Shown here one piece after another: positions 18,471 to 28,459 of a DNA stretch of 42,649 nt. The stretch comes from Cyanobacteria bacterium SIG26 (GTDB taxonomy: Bacteria > Cyanobacteriota > Vampirovibrionia > Gastranaerophilales > Gastranaerophilaceae). A program made the translations under genes and the position numbers. The DNA lies in the NCBI GenBank assembly GCA_015152555.1, contig SUTS01000015.1:1-42649 (forward strand), given 5' to 3'. Each line of letters starts with the position of its first letter. Position 1 is the stretch's first letter. Below the pieces are notes generated by a model that had not been told where the DNA came from, ran no database searches, and was given only the letters and a program-made list of their open reading frames with translations.

Positions 18471-19337
18471 TTAAGCTTCTTCGTTTAACTTAGCAAATTT
18501 GATATCTTGATAAAAATATTGAAGAATTTGGTATGCATTATATCCTTGTTTTGCCAAATTATTTGCACCATGCTGAGACATGCCAACACCATGCCCATTC
18601 TTTTTTACACCATCATCAAAAGACGGTACCGAACGTAAATAAGGCAAATGAGTTCCCCACACAGAATTTGAAGTCATACCACCTGCCGATGAAAAATAAT
18701 ATGCTGATATAATTTTCATATCATAAGTCAAAACAAGCCCTAAAGTATCGTCAATTGCACGATTGGTTTTATCAGTTTCCACAGAAGCTCCACCATAAGC
18801 CTGATCAACTGTTGTATCTTTTAAATCATAACCATATTTAGCTTGTTTCCCCAAATTAGCCAATGCAAAACTTCTTGCGGCAATCGCTTGAGCTTTCAAC
18901 GCTTCGTATTCCCAACTTGGAGACATTTCTACCGGTAAAACACCTCTCAAATAACTTTCTAAATCAATGTCATTAATTACAGTTAGCTTACCATTTATAT
19001 TTTTCACCAACAGATTACCGCGATACCACTTACCTTTAGTACTTACAAACCCATCTTCATCTGTTTTGAGAACAACAGAGGATGTTCCTAACGTATAATA
19101 TTTACCACCACTTTTGATAGCAATTTCATTTCTATACGGAACTAATACATATCCTTTCATCGCATCCGTTGTACATACTGTTTTATTAGTATTTACATCT
19201 ACTAAACGACCATTAACATTTGTGCCAACTCCCGCCTGCTCAACTTGAGTTAACAAACCTATCTTTATCGCATAACTAGGATTTGTTGCTAATACATTTA
19301 AAAACAAAATGGCTATTAATATAATAATCTTTTTCAT
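18471..19337 (-). CDS. SpoIID/LytB domain protein
   Basis: 288 aa with a signal peptide (about 1-23). Contains the SpoIID core: IDLESYLRGVLPVEMSPSW, EALKAQAIAARSFAL, TVDQAYGG, AYYFSSAGGMTSNS and the C-terminal GHGVGMSQHGANNLAKQGY. SpoIID is a lytic transglycosylase acting on denuded glycan; LytB is an amidase enhancer. The segment between YLRSVPSFDDG and GHGVGMSQ is much shorter than in Bacillus SpoIID. In a non-sporulating bacterium a general role in peptidoglycan remodelling is likely. It lies next to a lytic transglycosylase on the same strand (59-bp gap). Confidence 0.88.
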   Translation of the reverse strand: MKKIIILIAILFLNVLATNPSYAIKIGLLTQVEQAGVGTNVNGRLVDVNTNKTVCTTDAMKGYVLVPYRNEIAIKSGGKYYTLGTSSVVLKTDEDGFVSTKGKWYRGNLLVKNINGKLTVINDIDLESYLRGVLPVEMSPSWEYEALKAQAIAARSFALANLGKQAKYGYDLKDTTVDQAYGGASVETDKTNRAIDDTLGLVLTYDMKIISAYYFSSAGGMTSNSVWGTHLPYLRSVPSFDDGVKKNGHGVGMSQHGANNLAKQGYNAYQILQYFYQDIKFAKLNEEA

Positions 19338-19396
19338 AATTTACTATTCTATCATCATTTATTTAGTTAATGTAATACCTCAAAAGGTTGATTTTA

Positions 19397-21370
19397 CTAG
19401 TTTTGATATATTCTAATATAATTCCAATAACTTCTAAAGACCTTTTTAACATAATTTTTAGTTTCATCATACGGAATTTGCTCAACAAAATCATCAGTAT
19501 CATTATATAATAAAGTAGCACGCCAACGAATGACAGAACCTATACCACCGTTATAGGCCGCAACAGATGAGACATCTTTATTATCAAGCATTGAGCGTAG
19601 TGTTGCGTAATAAATATTACCCAATCTTATATTTAATTCAGGATTAAATAAGTAATTAGTATTAAAATCAATACCTGATTGATTTCCAACTTCATGAGCA
19701 GTTGAAGGCATTAATTGCATTAATCCCATTGCCCCAACAGGACTTTGAGCACGAGGATTAAAAGAACTTTCTTCGCGTACTATTGCCATGATCAAAGCCT
19801 CTGCATTATTATACTCGTTTGCATATTTTTTGACCTGTTTATAATAATTCTGAGGATAAACAAGTCGCCAACGCAAATCACTTTTTTGCGGTTTTTCTTC
19901 TAATTTATCCATCGCCTCTCTGGCTATAACCATTGATTTTGTATAATTACCCTTTTCATATTCAATCCAACTTTTTATAAAATCATCATTTGTATATCTG
20001 CCAACCATATCCAAATCATTCACCGAGAGCAAAATATATAAAACATCATTTTTGCTCGGATATTTATATGGATAAATTACAGGTTTATATTCAAGTTTCG
20101 CATTGATAGTCGCAGAATTAATTTTATTTAAAAGCCAAAATGAACGATATGCATAATAACTATCCGGATAATTATTAACTACATCCTGATAATATTTTAC
20201 AAAATTCGCATTATGAAAAACCTGTTGTTCCATTTTTGCCAACCAAAATACTATTTGCGGACAATATTTTGATTTTGGAAACTTGTGCATAAAATCTTGA
20301 ATTAAGACTCTCGCATTTTGAAAATCGTTAACCCTTACAGATAAATTTATCATCTGATACAATGCATCTTGAGCAAATTCACCGGTCGGATATATTTGAT
20401 ATAAAGAAGTATAACAAGAATATTTGTCCTTATTCTCAACTATTTCACATTTTTTATGCAACAAATAATCCTTATAAAGTCCATTTGCTAAATTATTTAA
20501 TTTTAAAATAGCCGCATTTTTACCTAACATTGAATTATCAATATATAAATCTACAGCAGCCTTATAATCTTCGCGAGTAATTGAAGAAGATGAATAATTT
20601 GCTACACCATCTTCAACCAAAGAATTTGCATCAGAATAATCTCTTTTAGAATATAAATTAATTGATTTTATAACCCAAGAATCATTCATCGTCGATTTTA
20701 ACAATATTTCATCTGCTTTTTCGTACATACCTGCTAAATTATAAACTTTTGCAACTAACACCGAATCTTTTGATGATAAATTCGAATTAAAATCTACCCA
20801 ATCATCAGCTACACTAACAGCCAAACGACCGGATGGAGCATGTTCCAAATAAGCTCTATAAACATTTTCGACGTTAGTAAATTTATCTTGAGATAAAGAA
20901 TTTTTTGAATTTTTCAAATGCGATAACAAAATTTTTGTCTTAAAATACTCTGCCGCAATCTTATAATCATTATCTAAATTAGATTTTGTAACTTTTTCAA
21001 AGTATTTATAAGCTAATTTTGGATTTTGCTCGATTAATAATCTTGCGGCCATATATAGCGCTTCTTGTGACAATTTATTATTTGGATAAAATTTAACCAA
21101 TAACTGATATCTGTCCAACTCGGATTGCCTATCGCCTAAAGCCCGTGCACTCAAGGCTTGATTGTAGACTGCAAAAGGCTTTAGAGGTGACAAATATCCC
21201 ACTTTTGAAAATAAATAATATGAGTTGGAATAATTTTCTTTATTATAGTCAGTTAAGGCATTTTTATAAATATTAATTGTTTTTTCTGCAGGCTGATAAA
21301 GCTTTGCAAAACCAAAACCCAACCCTAATAATATCAATAATGTCACTAATTTTATAATTTCTTTTGACAT
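19397..21370 (-). CDS. Soluble-lytic-type murein transglycosylase with TPR superhelix
   Basis: 657 aa. An N-terminal hydrophobic segment (about 8-23) serves as signal or anchor; a long alpha-helical TPR-like region (about 30-500) recalls the Slt70 U-domain; the C-terminal SLT domain has EALIMAIVREESSFNP (catalytic Glu534), SPVGAMGLMQLMPSTA, NPELNIRLGNIYYATL and VAAYNGGIGSV. It cleaves peptidoglycan glycan strands to anhydro-muropeptides in the periplasm. Divergent from mscS. Confidence 0.9.
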   Translation of the reverse strand: MSKEIIKLVTLLILLGLGFGFAKLYQPAEKTINIYKNALTDYNKENYSNSYYLFSKVGYLSPLKPFAVYNQALSARALGDRQSELDRYQLLVKFYPNNKLSQEALYMAARLLIEQNPKLAYKYFEKVTKSNLDNDYKIAAEYFKTKILLSHLKNSKNSLSQDKFTNVENVYRAYLEHAPSGRLAVSVADDWVDFNSNLSSKDSVLVAKVYNLAGMYEKADEILLKSTMNDSWVIKSINLYSKRDYSDANSLVEDGVANYSSSSITREDYKAAVDLYIDNSMLGKNAAILKLNNLANGLYKDYLLHKKCEIVENKDKYSCYTSLYQIYPTGEFAQDALYQMINLSVRVNDFQNARVLIQDFMHKFPKSKYCPQIVFWLAKMEQQVFHNANFVKYYQDVVNNYPDSYYAYRSFWLLNKINSATINAKLEYKPVIYPYKYPSKNDVLYILLSVNDLDMVGRYTNDDFIKSWIEYEKGNYTKSMVIAREAMDKLEEKPQKSDLRWRLVYPQNYYKQVKKYANEYNNAEALIMAIVREESSFNPRAQSPVGAMGLMQLMPSTAHEVGNQSGIDFNTNYLFNPELNIRLGNIYYATLRSMLDNKDVSSVAAYNGGIGSVIRWRATLLYNDTDDFVEQIPYDETKNYVKKVFRSYWNYIRIYQN

Positions 21371-21471
21371 ATTTTCTGAATACCTACAAACATGTAGTTT
21401 AACAAACTTTTATAAAAAGTAAAAATATTTAGCATTTATTTACATTAACTACAATATAGAAGTTTCTATTC

Positions 21472-21477
21472 TATAAT
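21472..21477 (+). promoter_or_regulatory. Possible -10 element of mscS-rlmH
   Basis: TATAAT 22 bp before the ATG at 21499, with an AGGGAGAAGG ribosome site between. No clear -35. Confidence 0.35.
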
Positions 21478-21498
21478 GGATATAAAGGGAGAAGGATT

Positions 21499-22311
21499 AT
21501 GCAAAACTGGCAAAACTTACTAATTATTACCGCAATAAATATAATGGTTATTGCGACATTATTCAAAATAATCGACATAGTAGACAACAAATTAAAAATA
21601 AAAATACAAAACGAAGAAATCAACTCACCATTACTGAGATTTTTACCTATAATTACAAAACTGATTAAAGCAATAATTGTCTTTATCGCCATAACAGGAT
21701 TATTGCAAAGCCAAGGTTATTCAGTATCATCGATATTAGCAGGTTTTGGTATCGGTGGTATTGCAGTATCAATGGCAGCAAAAGACGCGCTTGCAAACAT
21801 CTTTGGAAGTTTTGAAATTCTGTCAGATAAAGCATATAAAGTAGGGGATTATATTAAAATTGATACAATTGAAGGCACCGTAGAAGATATCAATATTCGC
21901 TCCACTAAAATCAGAAGCTTGGACAACTATTTGATAAACATACCAAACAGCTTGGCTGCTAAAGCAATTATCACTAACGTTTCTGAAGCAAAAAAACGTT
22001 TTATCAATGAAACATTTGGAGTTACATATTCAACATCCAATGAAAATATCGAAAAAGCAATAGAAATATTAAAAAATATCGCCCTAAACCACGACAAAAT
22101 CCATAATGATTATACAGTAGCAGTTCACGATTTGGGCGAAAGCTCTATTAATATTAAATTTAGAGGCTACGTAAAAGGCGGGGGATATGACAAATTCTTA
22201 AATGTTAGGGGCGAATTTATTCAAGAAGTTGTAAAAGAATTTAGAGCTGCAGGAATTGATTTCGCGTTCCCATCTCGCTCAATCTATATCGAAAACAATG
22301 AGAACAAATAA
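21499..22311 (+). CDS. Small-conductance mechanosensitive channel (MscS family)
   Basis: 270 aa. Two or three hydrophobic helices: about 7-24, one at 49-68, and the pore-lining TM3 region SVSSILAGFGIGGIAVSMAAKDALANIFG (75-105) with the Gly/Ala pattern of MscS. Then the beta domain (FEILSDKAYKVGDYIKIDTIEGTVEDINIRSTKIRSLDN.. NIPNS) and the alpha/beta C-terminal cage. It relieves osmotic pressure at the inner membrane. Its stop codon shares one base with the start of rlmH (TAATG). Confidence 0.92.
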   Translation: MQNWQNLLIITAINIMVIATLFKIIDIVDNKLKIKIQNEEINSPLLRFLPIITKLIKAIIVFIAITGLLQSQGYSVSSILAGFGIGGIAVSMAAKDALANIFGSFEILSDKAYKVGDYIKIDTIEGTVEDINIRSTKIRSLDNYLINIPNSLAAKAIITNVSEAKKRFINETFGVTYSTSNENIEKAIEILKNIALNHDKIHNDYTVAVHDLGESSINIKFRGYVKGGGYDKFLNVRGEFIQEVVKEFRAAGIDFAFPSRSIYIENNENK

Positions 22312-22781
22312 TGAAAATAAAAATAATAGCACTAGGAAAAATTAAAGAAAAATTTTTAAAAGACGGTATTGAAGAATTTTTAAAACGTCTCACACCTTAT
22401 GCTACAGTTTCTATTCTTGAGCTACAGCCAATAGAGATTAAAGATGAAAACTTAATCGAAAAAATATTAGAAGAAGAAGGGGAAAAAATCCTATCTAACA
22501 TAAAACCTCTTGATTATGTAATTACTATGGAAATACAAGGCAAACAATTATCAAGTGAAGATTTTGCCGAAAAAATAACAGAACTAACAAATATCGGAAC
22601 CCAAGAAATTATCTTTGTTATAGGTTCATCTTGCGGAATTGGCAAAAACGTTTCAGCAAGAGCTAACTTTAAAATGAGTATGTCTAAAATGACATTCTTA
22701 CACCAATTTGCTCGCTTGATTTTAGTAGAACAAATATACAGAGCATTTAAAATTATTAAAGGCGAAGCTTATCACAAATAA
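22311..22781 (+). CDS. rlmH: 23S rRNA (pseudouridine1915-N3)-methyltransferase RlmH
   Basis: 156 aa, standard length. SPOUT-class SAM methyltransferase acting on helix 69 of 23S rRNA in assembled ribosomes. Signatures: MKIKIIALGKIKEKFLKDGIEEF, EGEKIL, FVIGSSCGIG (knot/SAM loop) and the C-terminal KMTFLHQFARLILVEQIYRAFKIIKGEAYHK. The ATG overlaps the mscS stop codon, so the two are translationally coupled. Confidence 0.95.
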   Translation: MKIKIIALGKIKEKFLKDGIEEFLKRLTPYATVSILELQPIEIKDENLIEKILEEEGEKILSNIKPLDYVITMEIQGKQLSSEDFAEKITELTNIGTQEIIFVIGSSCGIGKNVSARANFKMSMSKMTFLHQFARLILVEQIYRAFKIIKGEAYHK

Positions 22782-22843
22782 CAACTAGCAAAAAATATTT
22801 TTACAGGTTTTATACAAATACATGTAAAAAAAAAGGAGCTCGT

Positions 22844-24739
22844 ATGAAAATAGACAAAATAAACACTATTCAAGTATCACAAACTACTCATCAAAAAAAA
22901 GTTGATAAAAATATTCATAATTTAAACAAAACCAAAAATTCTTCAAATGCAATTATGTCACAATTAGAGGGAGTTTCTGCAATTAATAAAATACATTTTA
23001 CGGGGAAACCAAAATATGAACTTGGACTATCTTCAAAAGAGCTAACAGAAAGAACTTCTGACGAAGCACTAAGAACATATACTTTATTATCAGTTGAATC
23101 ACCTGAATACCAAAACCTTGCACAAGGCGACAAAATCGCATTAAAACACCTTGTAAAAGCCGCTCAATACATTGGAGAAGTAGAATTAAAGCTTGATGAT
23201 GAAAATAATATACCATTCAGAAATTATCTACAAAATGAGATTAAAAAGGGTAACATCGATGCTGAAATGACTCTAAAACTATTTGAAGGTCAAAAAGGTA
23301 TCTTTGCAAATGATTTATTATTCAATAAAGTTTCACTTGCAAAAGGGTTGAAACAATCACCAACTCGTGGTTTCTACCCACGAAATATTGACGTTCAAAA
23401 AGAATTTCACAAACAACTTTTAAACATGTTAAAATCAGAAGAACCAAAAGATATCGAAGAAATCAAAAAAATCCTTAGTGCAAGAACAATTGTAAAACAA
23501 ACTAAAAACGGCAAATTAAAAGCAGTTGATTATGTTGACGCATTTAAACCGGAATTCACAAAAGCGGCAAATGAACTTGAAAAAGCAGCAAAACACTCAA
23601 CTCATAAAGGTTTTAACAAATACTTAAAACTGCAAGCTGACGCTTTACGAACAGCAGACCCAATGCTAGATGCTCTGGCAGACAAACAGTGGGCAACTCT
23701 TCAAGATACACCTCTTGAATTTACAATAACAAGAGAAAATTACGAAGACGGAATTACAGGGACAGTTTTTGAAAATAAAACATTAGCAAAAGCATTAGAA
23801 AAGGCTGGAATAACACCAATTGCAAAAGACAATTTAGGTGTAAGAGTCGGTATTGTTAACAAAAAAGGTACTGAATTTTTACTCAAATCAAAAGAAATGT
23901 TACCAATGTTAGCAGAACTAATGCCATTTAAAGATGAGTACGAACAAAATATCAATGACGATAATAAGCAAACCATGGTTGACGTTGATTTAGTTGAAGT
24001 TGCCGGTGATGTCGGGGAATACCGATCAGGGATAACCATTGCCGAAAACTTACCTAACAACGATAAACTATCATTACAAATCGGCGGAGGCAGACGTAAT
24101 GTTTATCATAGACAAATCAGAATGGGTAACACAAAAAATGACCCATATAAAGAACTCTTAGACCCAGAGCAAAGAAAATACTTATCTGCAGATGACGGAC
24201 ATTGCTTCACAGTTGGTCATGAAAACGGACACTCTCTAGGGCCATCAGGACTAAGCTGCGAAAGATTAGGAAAATTTAAAAACATAATAGAAGAAAATAA
24301 AGCAGATCTTGTTGCCGCAAGTTTTATTGATAAACTAACAGAAATAGGTTTTTATACTCCTAAACAAAGAGAAGGTATTTTAATAGAATTTGCACTTGGT
24401 AATTTCTTAAAAGCAAAACCTGATATGTCACAAGCTCACAGAGTCCGCCAAGTTATGCAATGTAAATATTTGGAAGAAAACGGTGTTTACAAATTTACAA
24501 AAGACGGCAAATTACACATTGATACCGATAAAGTAGTTCCAACTTGTAAAAAAATGCTTGAAGATGTTATAAGGATACAAATTGACGGAGATATGGACGC
24601 GGCAGCAAAATTTATTGACAGATATTTTGTATGGACAGACAATATGGAACAAGTCGCTCAATACATCCAAAAACATTCAAAAGCACTTAACGGCAGGGTA
24701 GAAACTCCATTAGCAGACTTTTTGCAAAATCAAGAATAA
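22844..24739 (+). CDS. M49-like zinc metallopeptidase with N-terminal leader (paralogue 1)
   Basis: 631 aa. The zinc-site motif TVGHENGHSLGP (His459-Glu460-x-x-His463) and NIIEENKAD (Glu483/Glu484, third ligand) fit the dipeptidyl-peptidase-III-like group (M49), where HELMHGLGP...EEAKAD is seen in bacterial members; the classical M49 HExxGH has one extra residue. The block GDVGEYRSGITIAENLPNNDK also fits the GxxxxxxxxNLPND-type substrate region of that group. About 59 residues at the N-terminus (Asn/Lys/Thr-rich, ending in NKIHFTGK) are absent from the neighbouring paralogue. They are not a classical signal peptide. Ribosome site AAAGGAG. The peptide substrate is unknown. Confidence 0.75.
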   Translation: MKIDKINTIQVSQTTHQKKVDKNIHNLNKTKNSSNAIMSQLEGVSAINKIHFTGKPKYELGLSSKELTERTSDEALRTYTLLSVESPEYQNLAQGDKIALKHLVKAAQYIGEVELKLDDENNIPFRNYLQNEIKKGNIDAEMTLKLFEGQKGIFANDLLFNKVSLAKGLKQSPTRGFYPRNIDVQKEFHKQLLNMLKSEEPKDIEEIKKILSARTIVKQTKNGKLKAVDYVDAFKPEFTKAANELEKAAKHSTHKGFNKYLKLQADALRTADPMLDALADKQWATLQDTPLEFTITRENYEDGITGTVFENKTLAKALEKAGITPIAKDNLGVRVGIVNKKGTEFLLKSKEMLPMLAELMPFKDEYEQNINDDNKQTMVDVDLVEVAGDVGEYRSGITIAENLPNNDKLSLQIGGGRRNVYHRQIRMGNTKNDPYKELLDPEQRKYLSADDGHCFTVGHENGHSLGPSGLSCERLGKFKNIIEENKADLVAASFIDKLTEIGFYTPKQREGILIEFALGNFLKAKPDMSQAHRVRQVMQCKYLEENGVYKFTKDGKLHIDTDKVVPTCKKMLEDVIRIQIDGDMDAAAKFIDRYFVWTDNMEQVAQYIQKHSKALNGRVETPLADFLQNQE

Positions 24740-24756
24740 ACTTATAAATAGTGAGC

Positions 24757-24784
24757 TTGACCCTTAAATCCTCCATGATATAAT
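24757..24784 (+). promoter_or_regulatory. Sigma-70-type promoter of the second M49-like gene
   Basis: TTGACC (24757-24762), 16-bp spacer, TATAAT (24779-24784), 38 bp before the ATG, with TTAAGGAGAG as ribosome site. The second paralogue thus has its own transcription start. Confidence 0.7.
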
Positions 24785-24822
24785 TTTTATATAATTATAA
24801 GAGATTTAAGGAGAGCTTTAGA

Positions 24823-26550
24823 ATGCAAAAATTCGAATTCAATTTGTCATTAGACGAATTAAAGAAAAGAACGCACAAAGACTATTTAATAACAAAAAAA
24901 TTTTTAAAAGCAGATGCGCCGGAATATTTAGCGTTAGCTGAAGGTGATAAAATTGCACTAAAACATTTAGTTCGCGCAGCTGCAATTTTAGAAAAAATAA
25001 ATATGCAAATAGATTGCAAACACAATCTTGCGGTCAAAGAATTTTTAGAAGAAGAATGCAAAAAAGGAAATAAAAAAGCCAAATTAACAAAAATTCTTTT
25101 TGACGCGCAAAAGGGTGTTAATGCCATTGATACAATGTCAAACCCTATAAGACTAATCAAAGGAATAGAAGAAAAACCCGGAAAAGGTGTTTATCCTGAA
25201 GATTTATCAAAAGAAGAATTTCACAACGTCTTAATCAGAATGATTAAAGAAGGGAAAATACAAGAAGTTAAAGATATTTTAACTCAACGTTCTATGGTTG
25301 TAAGGGCTGCAGAAGATCTTGCAGGAATCGATTATGTTGATTATTTCCACGAAGATTTTGAAAAAATGGCTCAAGAACTTGAAAAAGCTGCAATAGTTTC
25401 AACAAACGCAGACTTTAACGAGTATTTAATTTTGCAAGCTCGCGCGTTAAGACTAGCAGATCCAATGCTTGATGCTTATGCCGATAAAAAATGGGCGACA
25501 TTGCAAGATACACCCTTAGAATTTACAATTACAAGAGAAAATTACGAAGATGAAATGACAGGAACTATCGTTGAAAACGAAGAACTTTCGACGTTACTTA
25601 AAGAGCACGGCATTTCTCCAATCCCTAAAGACTTTTTAGGTGGGAGAGTCGGTATTGTTAACAAACAAGGTACAGAAGCATTAATGGCAATAAAAAAATA
25701 TTTACCGACACTTGCCGAAAACATGCCTTACAATAACGAATATACTCAGACTATTTCTGCAGAGGCTGATGCAGAACAAACAATGGTTGATGTCGATATG
25801 GTAATGGCTTCCGGTGATGTTGGCGAATATAGGGGCGGAATCACTTTAGCAGAAAACCTACCAAATTCCGACAAATTATCACTAACAATCGGTGGTGGTC
25901 GACGTAACGTTTACCACAGACAAATCAGATTTATCAGCGATAAAAAGAAACTTCAAGAAAGACTTGATGCCATCTTAGATAAAGAACAACACAAATATTA
26001 TCTGGATGAAGCTGACCATTGGTTTACAATAGGACATGAAAACGCTCACTCACTTGGACCAAAAGAAGGCAGTGAGCGTTTAGGTAAATATAGAAATATT
26101 ATCGAAGAAAACAAAGCTGATATGGGTGCTTTAGCGTTTGTAGACTTACTAACAGAACTTGGTATGTACACCCAAGAACAAAGACTCCAAATTATCGTAA
26201 CAACGATGGCTGACAATTTCTTAAAATCAAAACCTACAATGTCACAAGCTCATAGAGTACGTACAGTAATGCAAAACAAATACTTTGCAGAACGTGGAGG
26301 CTATGAACTTACAAAAGACGGTAAAATTCACGTAAATATAGATAAAGTTGTCCCAATCGCTAAAGAAATGTTAGAAGAAATTGTAAGAATTCAGATTGAT
26401 GGCGATTTTAATAAAGCTGAAGAATACGTTAATCAAAACTTTGTTTGGACAGATAATATGGAAATTATCTCAAAGAAACTTCAAAAGGTTAATAAAGCAT
26501 TGAACGGGACTCTTGAGACCAAATTGGCAGACAGTATTTTGAACAAATAA
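24823..26550 (+). CDS. M49-like zinc metallopeptidase (paralogue 2)
   Basis: 575 aa, a tandem paralogue of the gene before it over its whole length (shared blocks GDKIALKHLV, WATLQDTPLEFTITRENYED, GGGRRNVYHRQIR, SQAHRVR). Zinc site His405-Glu-Asn-Ala-His409 and Glu428/Glu429. It begins at the point equal to residue about 60 of paralogue 1, so it has no leader and is probably cytoplasmic. A Lys/Glu-rich acidic segment near 300-330 differs between the two. Own promoter, and a strong terminator after it. Substrate unknown; family members are exopeptidases or of uncertain activity. Confidence 0.75.
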   Translation: MQKFEFNLSLDELKKRTHKDYLITKKFLKADAPEYLALAEGDKIALKHLVRAAAILEKINMQIDCKHNLAVKEFLEEECKKGNKKAKLTKILFDAQKGVNAIDTMSNPIRLIKGIEEKPGKGVYPEDLSKEEFHNVLIRMIKEGKIQEVKDILTQRSMVVRAAEDLAGIDYVDYFHEDFEKMAQELEKAAIVSTNADFNEYLILQARALRLADPMLDAYADKKWATLQDTPLEFTITRENYEDEMTGTIVENEELSTLLKEHGISPIPKDFLGGRVGIVNKQGTEALMAIKKYLPTLAENMPYNNEYTQTISAEADAEQTMVDVDMVMASGDVGEYRGGITLAENLPNSDKLSLTIGGGRRNVYHRQIRFISDKKKLQERLDAILDKEQHKYYLDEADHWFTIGHENAHSLGPKEGSERLGKYRNIIEENKADMGALAFVDLLTELGMYTQEQRLQIIVTTMADNFLKSKPTMSQAHRVRTVMQNKYFAERGGYELTKDGKIHVNIDKVVPIAKEMLEEIVRIQIDGDFNKAEEYVNQNFVWTDNMEIISKKLQKVNKALNGTLETKLADSILNK

Positions 26551-26581
26551 TAAAAATCCCCTGAAAAACAGGGGATTTTTA
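26551..26581. terminator. Bidirectional terminator
   Basis: Perfect 12-bp stem AAAAATCCCCTG (26552-26563) / CAGGGGATTTTT (26569-26580) between the convergent peptidase and amidase genes; A/T ends allow use on both strands. The stop of the minus-strand amidase abuts it. Confidence 0.9.
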
Positions 26582-28459
26582 TTATGGTAAATATTGAACA
26601 ATTGATTGCATCATTAATCTCGAATAATTCTGCATTAAAGATTTGTTATTTAAGCGCTCACGACCTTTATCATCAGAAATATATGCTACTTCCCACAAAA
26701 CAGCCGGAATATTATAATTCATCGGAGTTTTCAATATTCCTGTTCTGCCATCATTTGCAGAAACTTGCGCATAATCTTGCTTTCCTTGGAATATAAATTT
26801 ATCTTTAGATTTTATATGTTCATTCTTTGGAATCCAAGCATCGAATTTATCTTCCATAATATTAGCCAGTTTCTTTGATTCCGAACGCATTTTTGAAGTT
26901 CCGCCAGAGTTACGACAGAATATTTGCGTTCTGTCTTTTACTTCGCGACCAAGCGAATTAGTATGTACAGAAATAAACAAATCCGCCTTCTGAATTGCTT
27001 TATTTTTGTTTATTTCAGATTGAACTAAACTTTTTGAGCCTTGGATAAAAATAACGTTTGCACCTTGATTACATAACTGATCTTTCAACATCATAGCATT
27101 ATCATAATTTATAAATACTTCATCACGTTTACTTGCTTTATGAGTAGCACCGCAATCTAAAACACCATTAGCTTTATAACCATGTCCTGCATTTACAACA
27201 ATTGTATGTCCTGATAATGGCCCTTCTTTAGTTGGTGAAAAAGTTTTTGTAGTTGCAACAACTCTGCCATTTCTACGTTGTGGCTTAGCCAAAAGAGGGT
27301 ATTTCCCCACATTACTAATGATATTATCGTTATTCAAATCCGGAGACGTAGGTTTGTCATTTTTTTTGGGGTCTTTAGATGGCGGGGTCTCAGAAACCTC
27401 CGGTGTATTATAAGTCCCATCGTTAAATAAAATGACCAAATTTTGTCCGACAGCGATATCAGAATTTTTTAACCCGTTAATTTTTTTTAGTACATCTATA
27501 CTCATGCCGGCCCTTTTGGCAATTTGAGTTAAATTATCACCTTTTTTAACAGTATACAAATACCCCGGTATATCTATTTTTTGCCCAATTTTTATATCAT
27601 GAGATTTTTCAATGTTGTTCTCATCTTGTAAAACTTCATAATTATAACCAAATTCAGATGCAATTTTATACAAAGTGTCACCGTTTTGAACTTTATAAAC
27701 AATTTTTGGAATAATAATAGTTTGGCCCAAACTAAGTTTTGAGTTATTATTCATATTATTATTCGCCATCAATGTTTTAGGATCAATACTATATCGTCTG
27801 GCAATAGAATATATTGAATCACCTGCCTCAACTTTGTATTTGAATTTCATACAATAAATATTAGATGAGTTTTTTAATTTTTCCTCAGTATAAGGCAAAG
27901 AGGATAATTTATCTAAAATGGTTTTTTCGCCATCATCCACATCTGAAACATTATTATTTTCTACATCAGAAGATTTTGAAGCATTTGATTGCTTAGAATT
28001 TGCAACACTAAATGTCACATAACCACTTTGTTTTTCTATACCATTTGAAATCTTTACGCCCATAGATAATTCCGACGGATTTGATGCAGTAGCAACTGCT
28101 TTATAACCGGTTCCGCCTAAAAACTGACCCATATCAGCTAAAAAACCATCGTTTTTATACTTTTGATTTGCAATTTTTATATCTTCTTTTGAATATGTAA
28201 TAACATCTTTATCTTCAAACTTATTATTTGCCATTGCCCTAAAAGCATTAAATTGATACTCTGTCATCCCAATATAATCAGCTCGGCTCCAAGTTTTAGT
28301 AGATTTATCAAAAACACTTAAATCTCCATTATTATCAACTACATATTTTTTAGCTTTATTTTCAAAAATGCAGCCTTTTTCAAACCGAACATTTACAGTT
28401 TTATCTTTATATTTTATTTCTACTTTTTGAAATACATTAGATCCAACTCTATTAACCAT
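26582..28459 (-). CDS. Triple-LysM N-acetylmuramoyl-L-alanine amidase (Amidase_3)
   Basis: 625 aa from the ATG at 28459, which has GGGGA 8 nt upstream; an in-frame TTG at 28474 is an alternative start giving 630 aa. The first 150 residues are unrecognised and include no signal peptide. Three LysM domains follow (about 207-252, 254-298 and 300-345; each Y-x-V-x-x-GD), then a Ser/Pro/Asp-rich linker and a zinc amidase domain (about 417-625) with His426 (VNAGHG), Glu447, His499 (ISVHTN) and catalytic Glu590 (LWEVAYIS). It cuts the bond between muramic acid and L-Ala in peptidoglycan. The missing signal peptide means the export route is unclear; it may use a leaderless route or act on lysis. Confidence 0.87.
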   Translation of the reverse strand: MVNRVGSNVFQKVEIKYKDKTVNVRFEKGCIFENKAKKYVVDNNGDLSVFDKSTKTWSRADYIGMTEYQFNAFRAMANNKFEDKDVITYSKEDIKIANQKYKNDGFLADMGQFLGGTGYKAVATASNPSELSMGVKISNGIEKQSGYVTFSVANSKQSNASKSSDVENNNVSDVDDGEKTILDKLSSLPYTEEKLKNSSNIYCMKFKYKVEAGDSIYSIARRYSIDPKTLMANNNMNNNSKLSLGQTIIIPKIVYKVQNGDTLYKIASEFGYNYEVLQDENNIEKSHDIKIGQKIDIPGYLYTVKKGDNLTQIAKRAGMSIDVLKKINGLKNSDIAVGQNLVILFNDGTYNTPEVSETPPSKDPKKNDKPTSPDLNNDNIISNVGKYPLLAKPQRRNGRVVATTKTFSPTKEGPLSGHTIVVNAGHGYKANGVLDCGATHKASKRDEVFINYDNAMMLKDQLCNQGANVIFIQGSKSLVQSEINKNKAIQKADLFISVHTNSLGREVKDRTQIFCRNSGGTSKMRSESKKLANIMEDKFDAWIPKNEHIKSKDKFIFQGKQDYAQVSANDGRTGILKTPMNYNIPAVLWEVAYISDDKGRERLNNKSLMQNYSRLMMQSIVQYLP

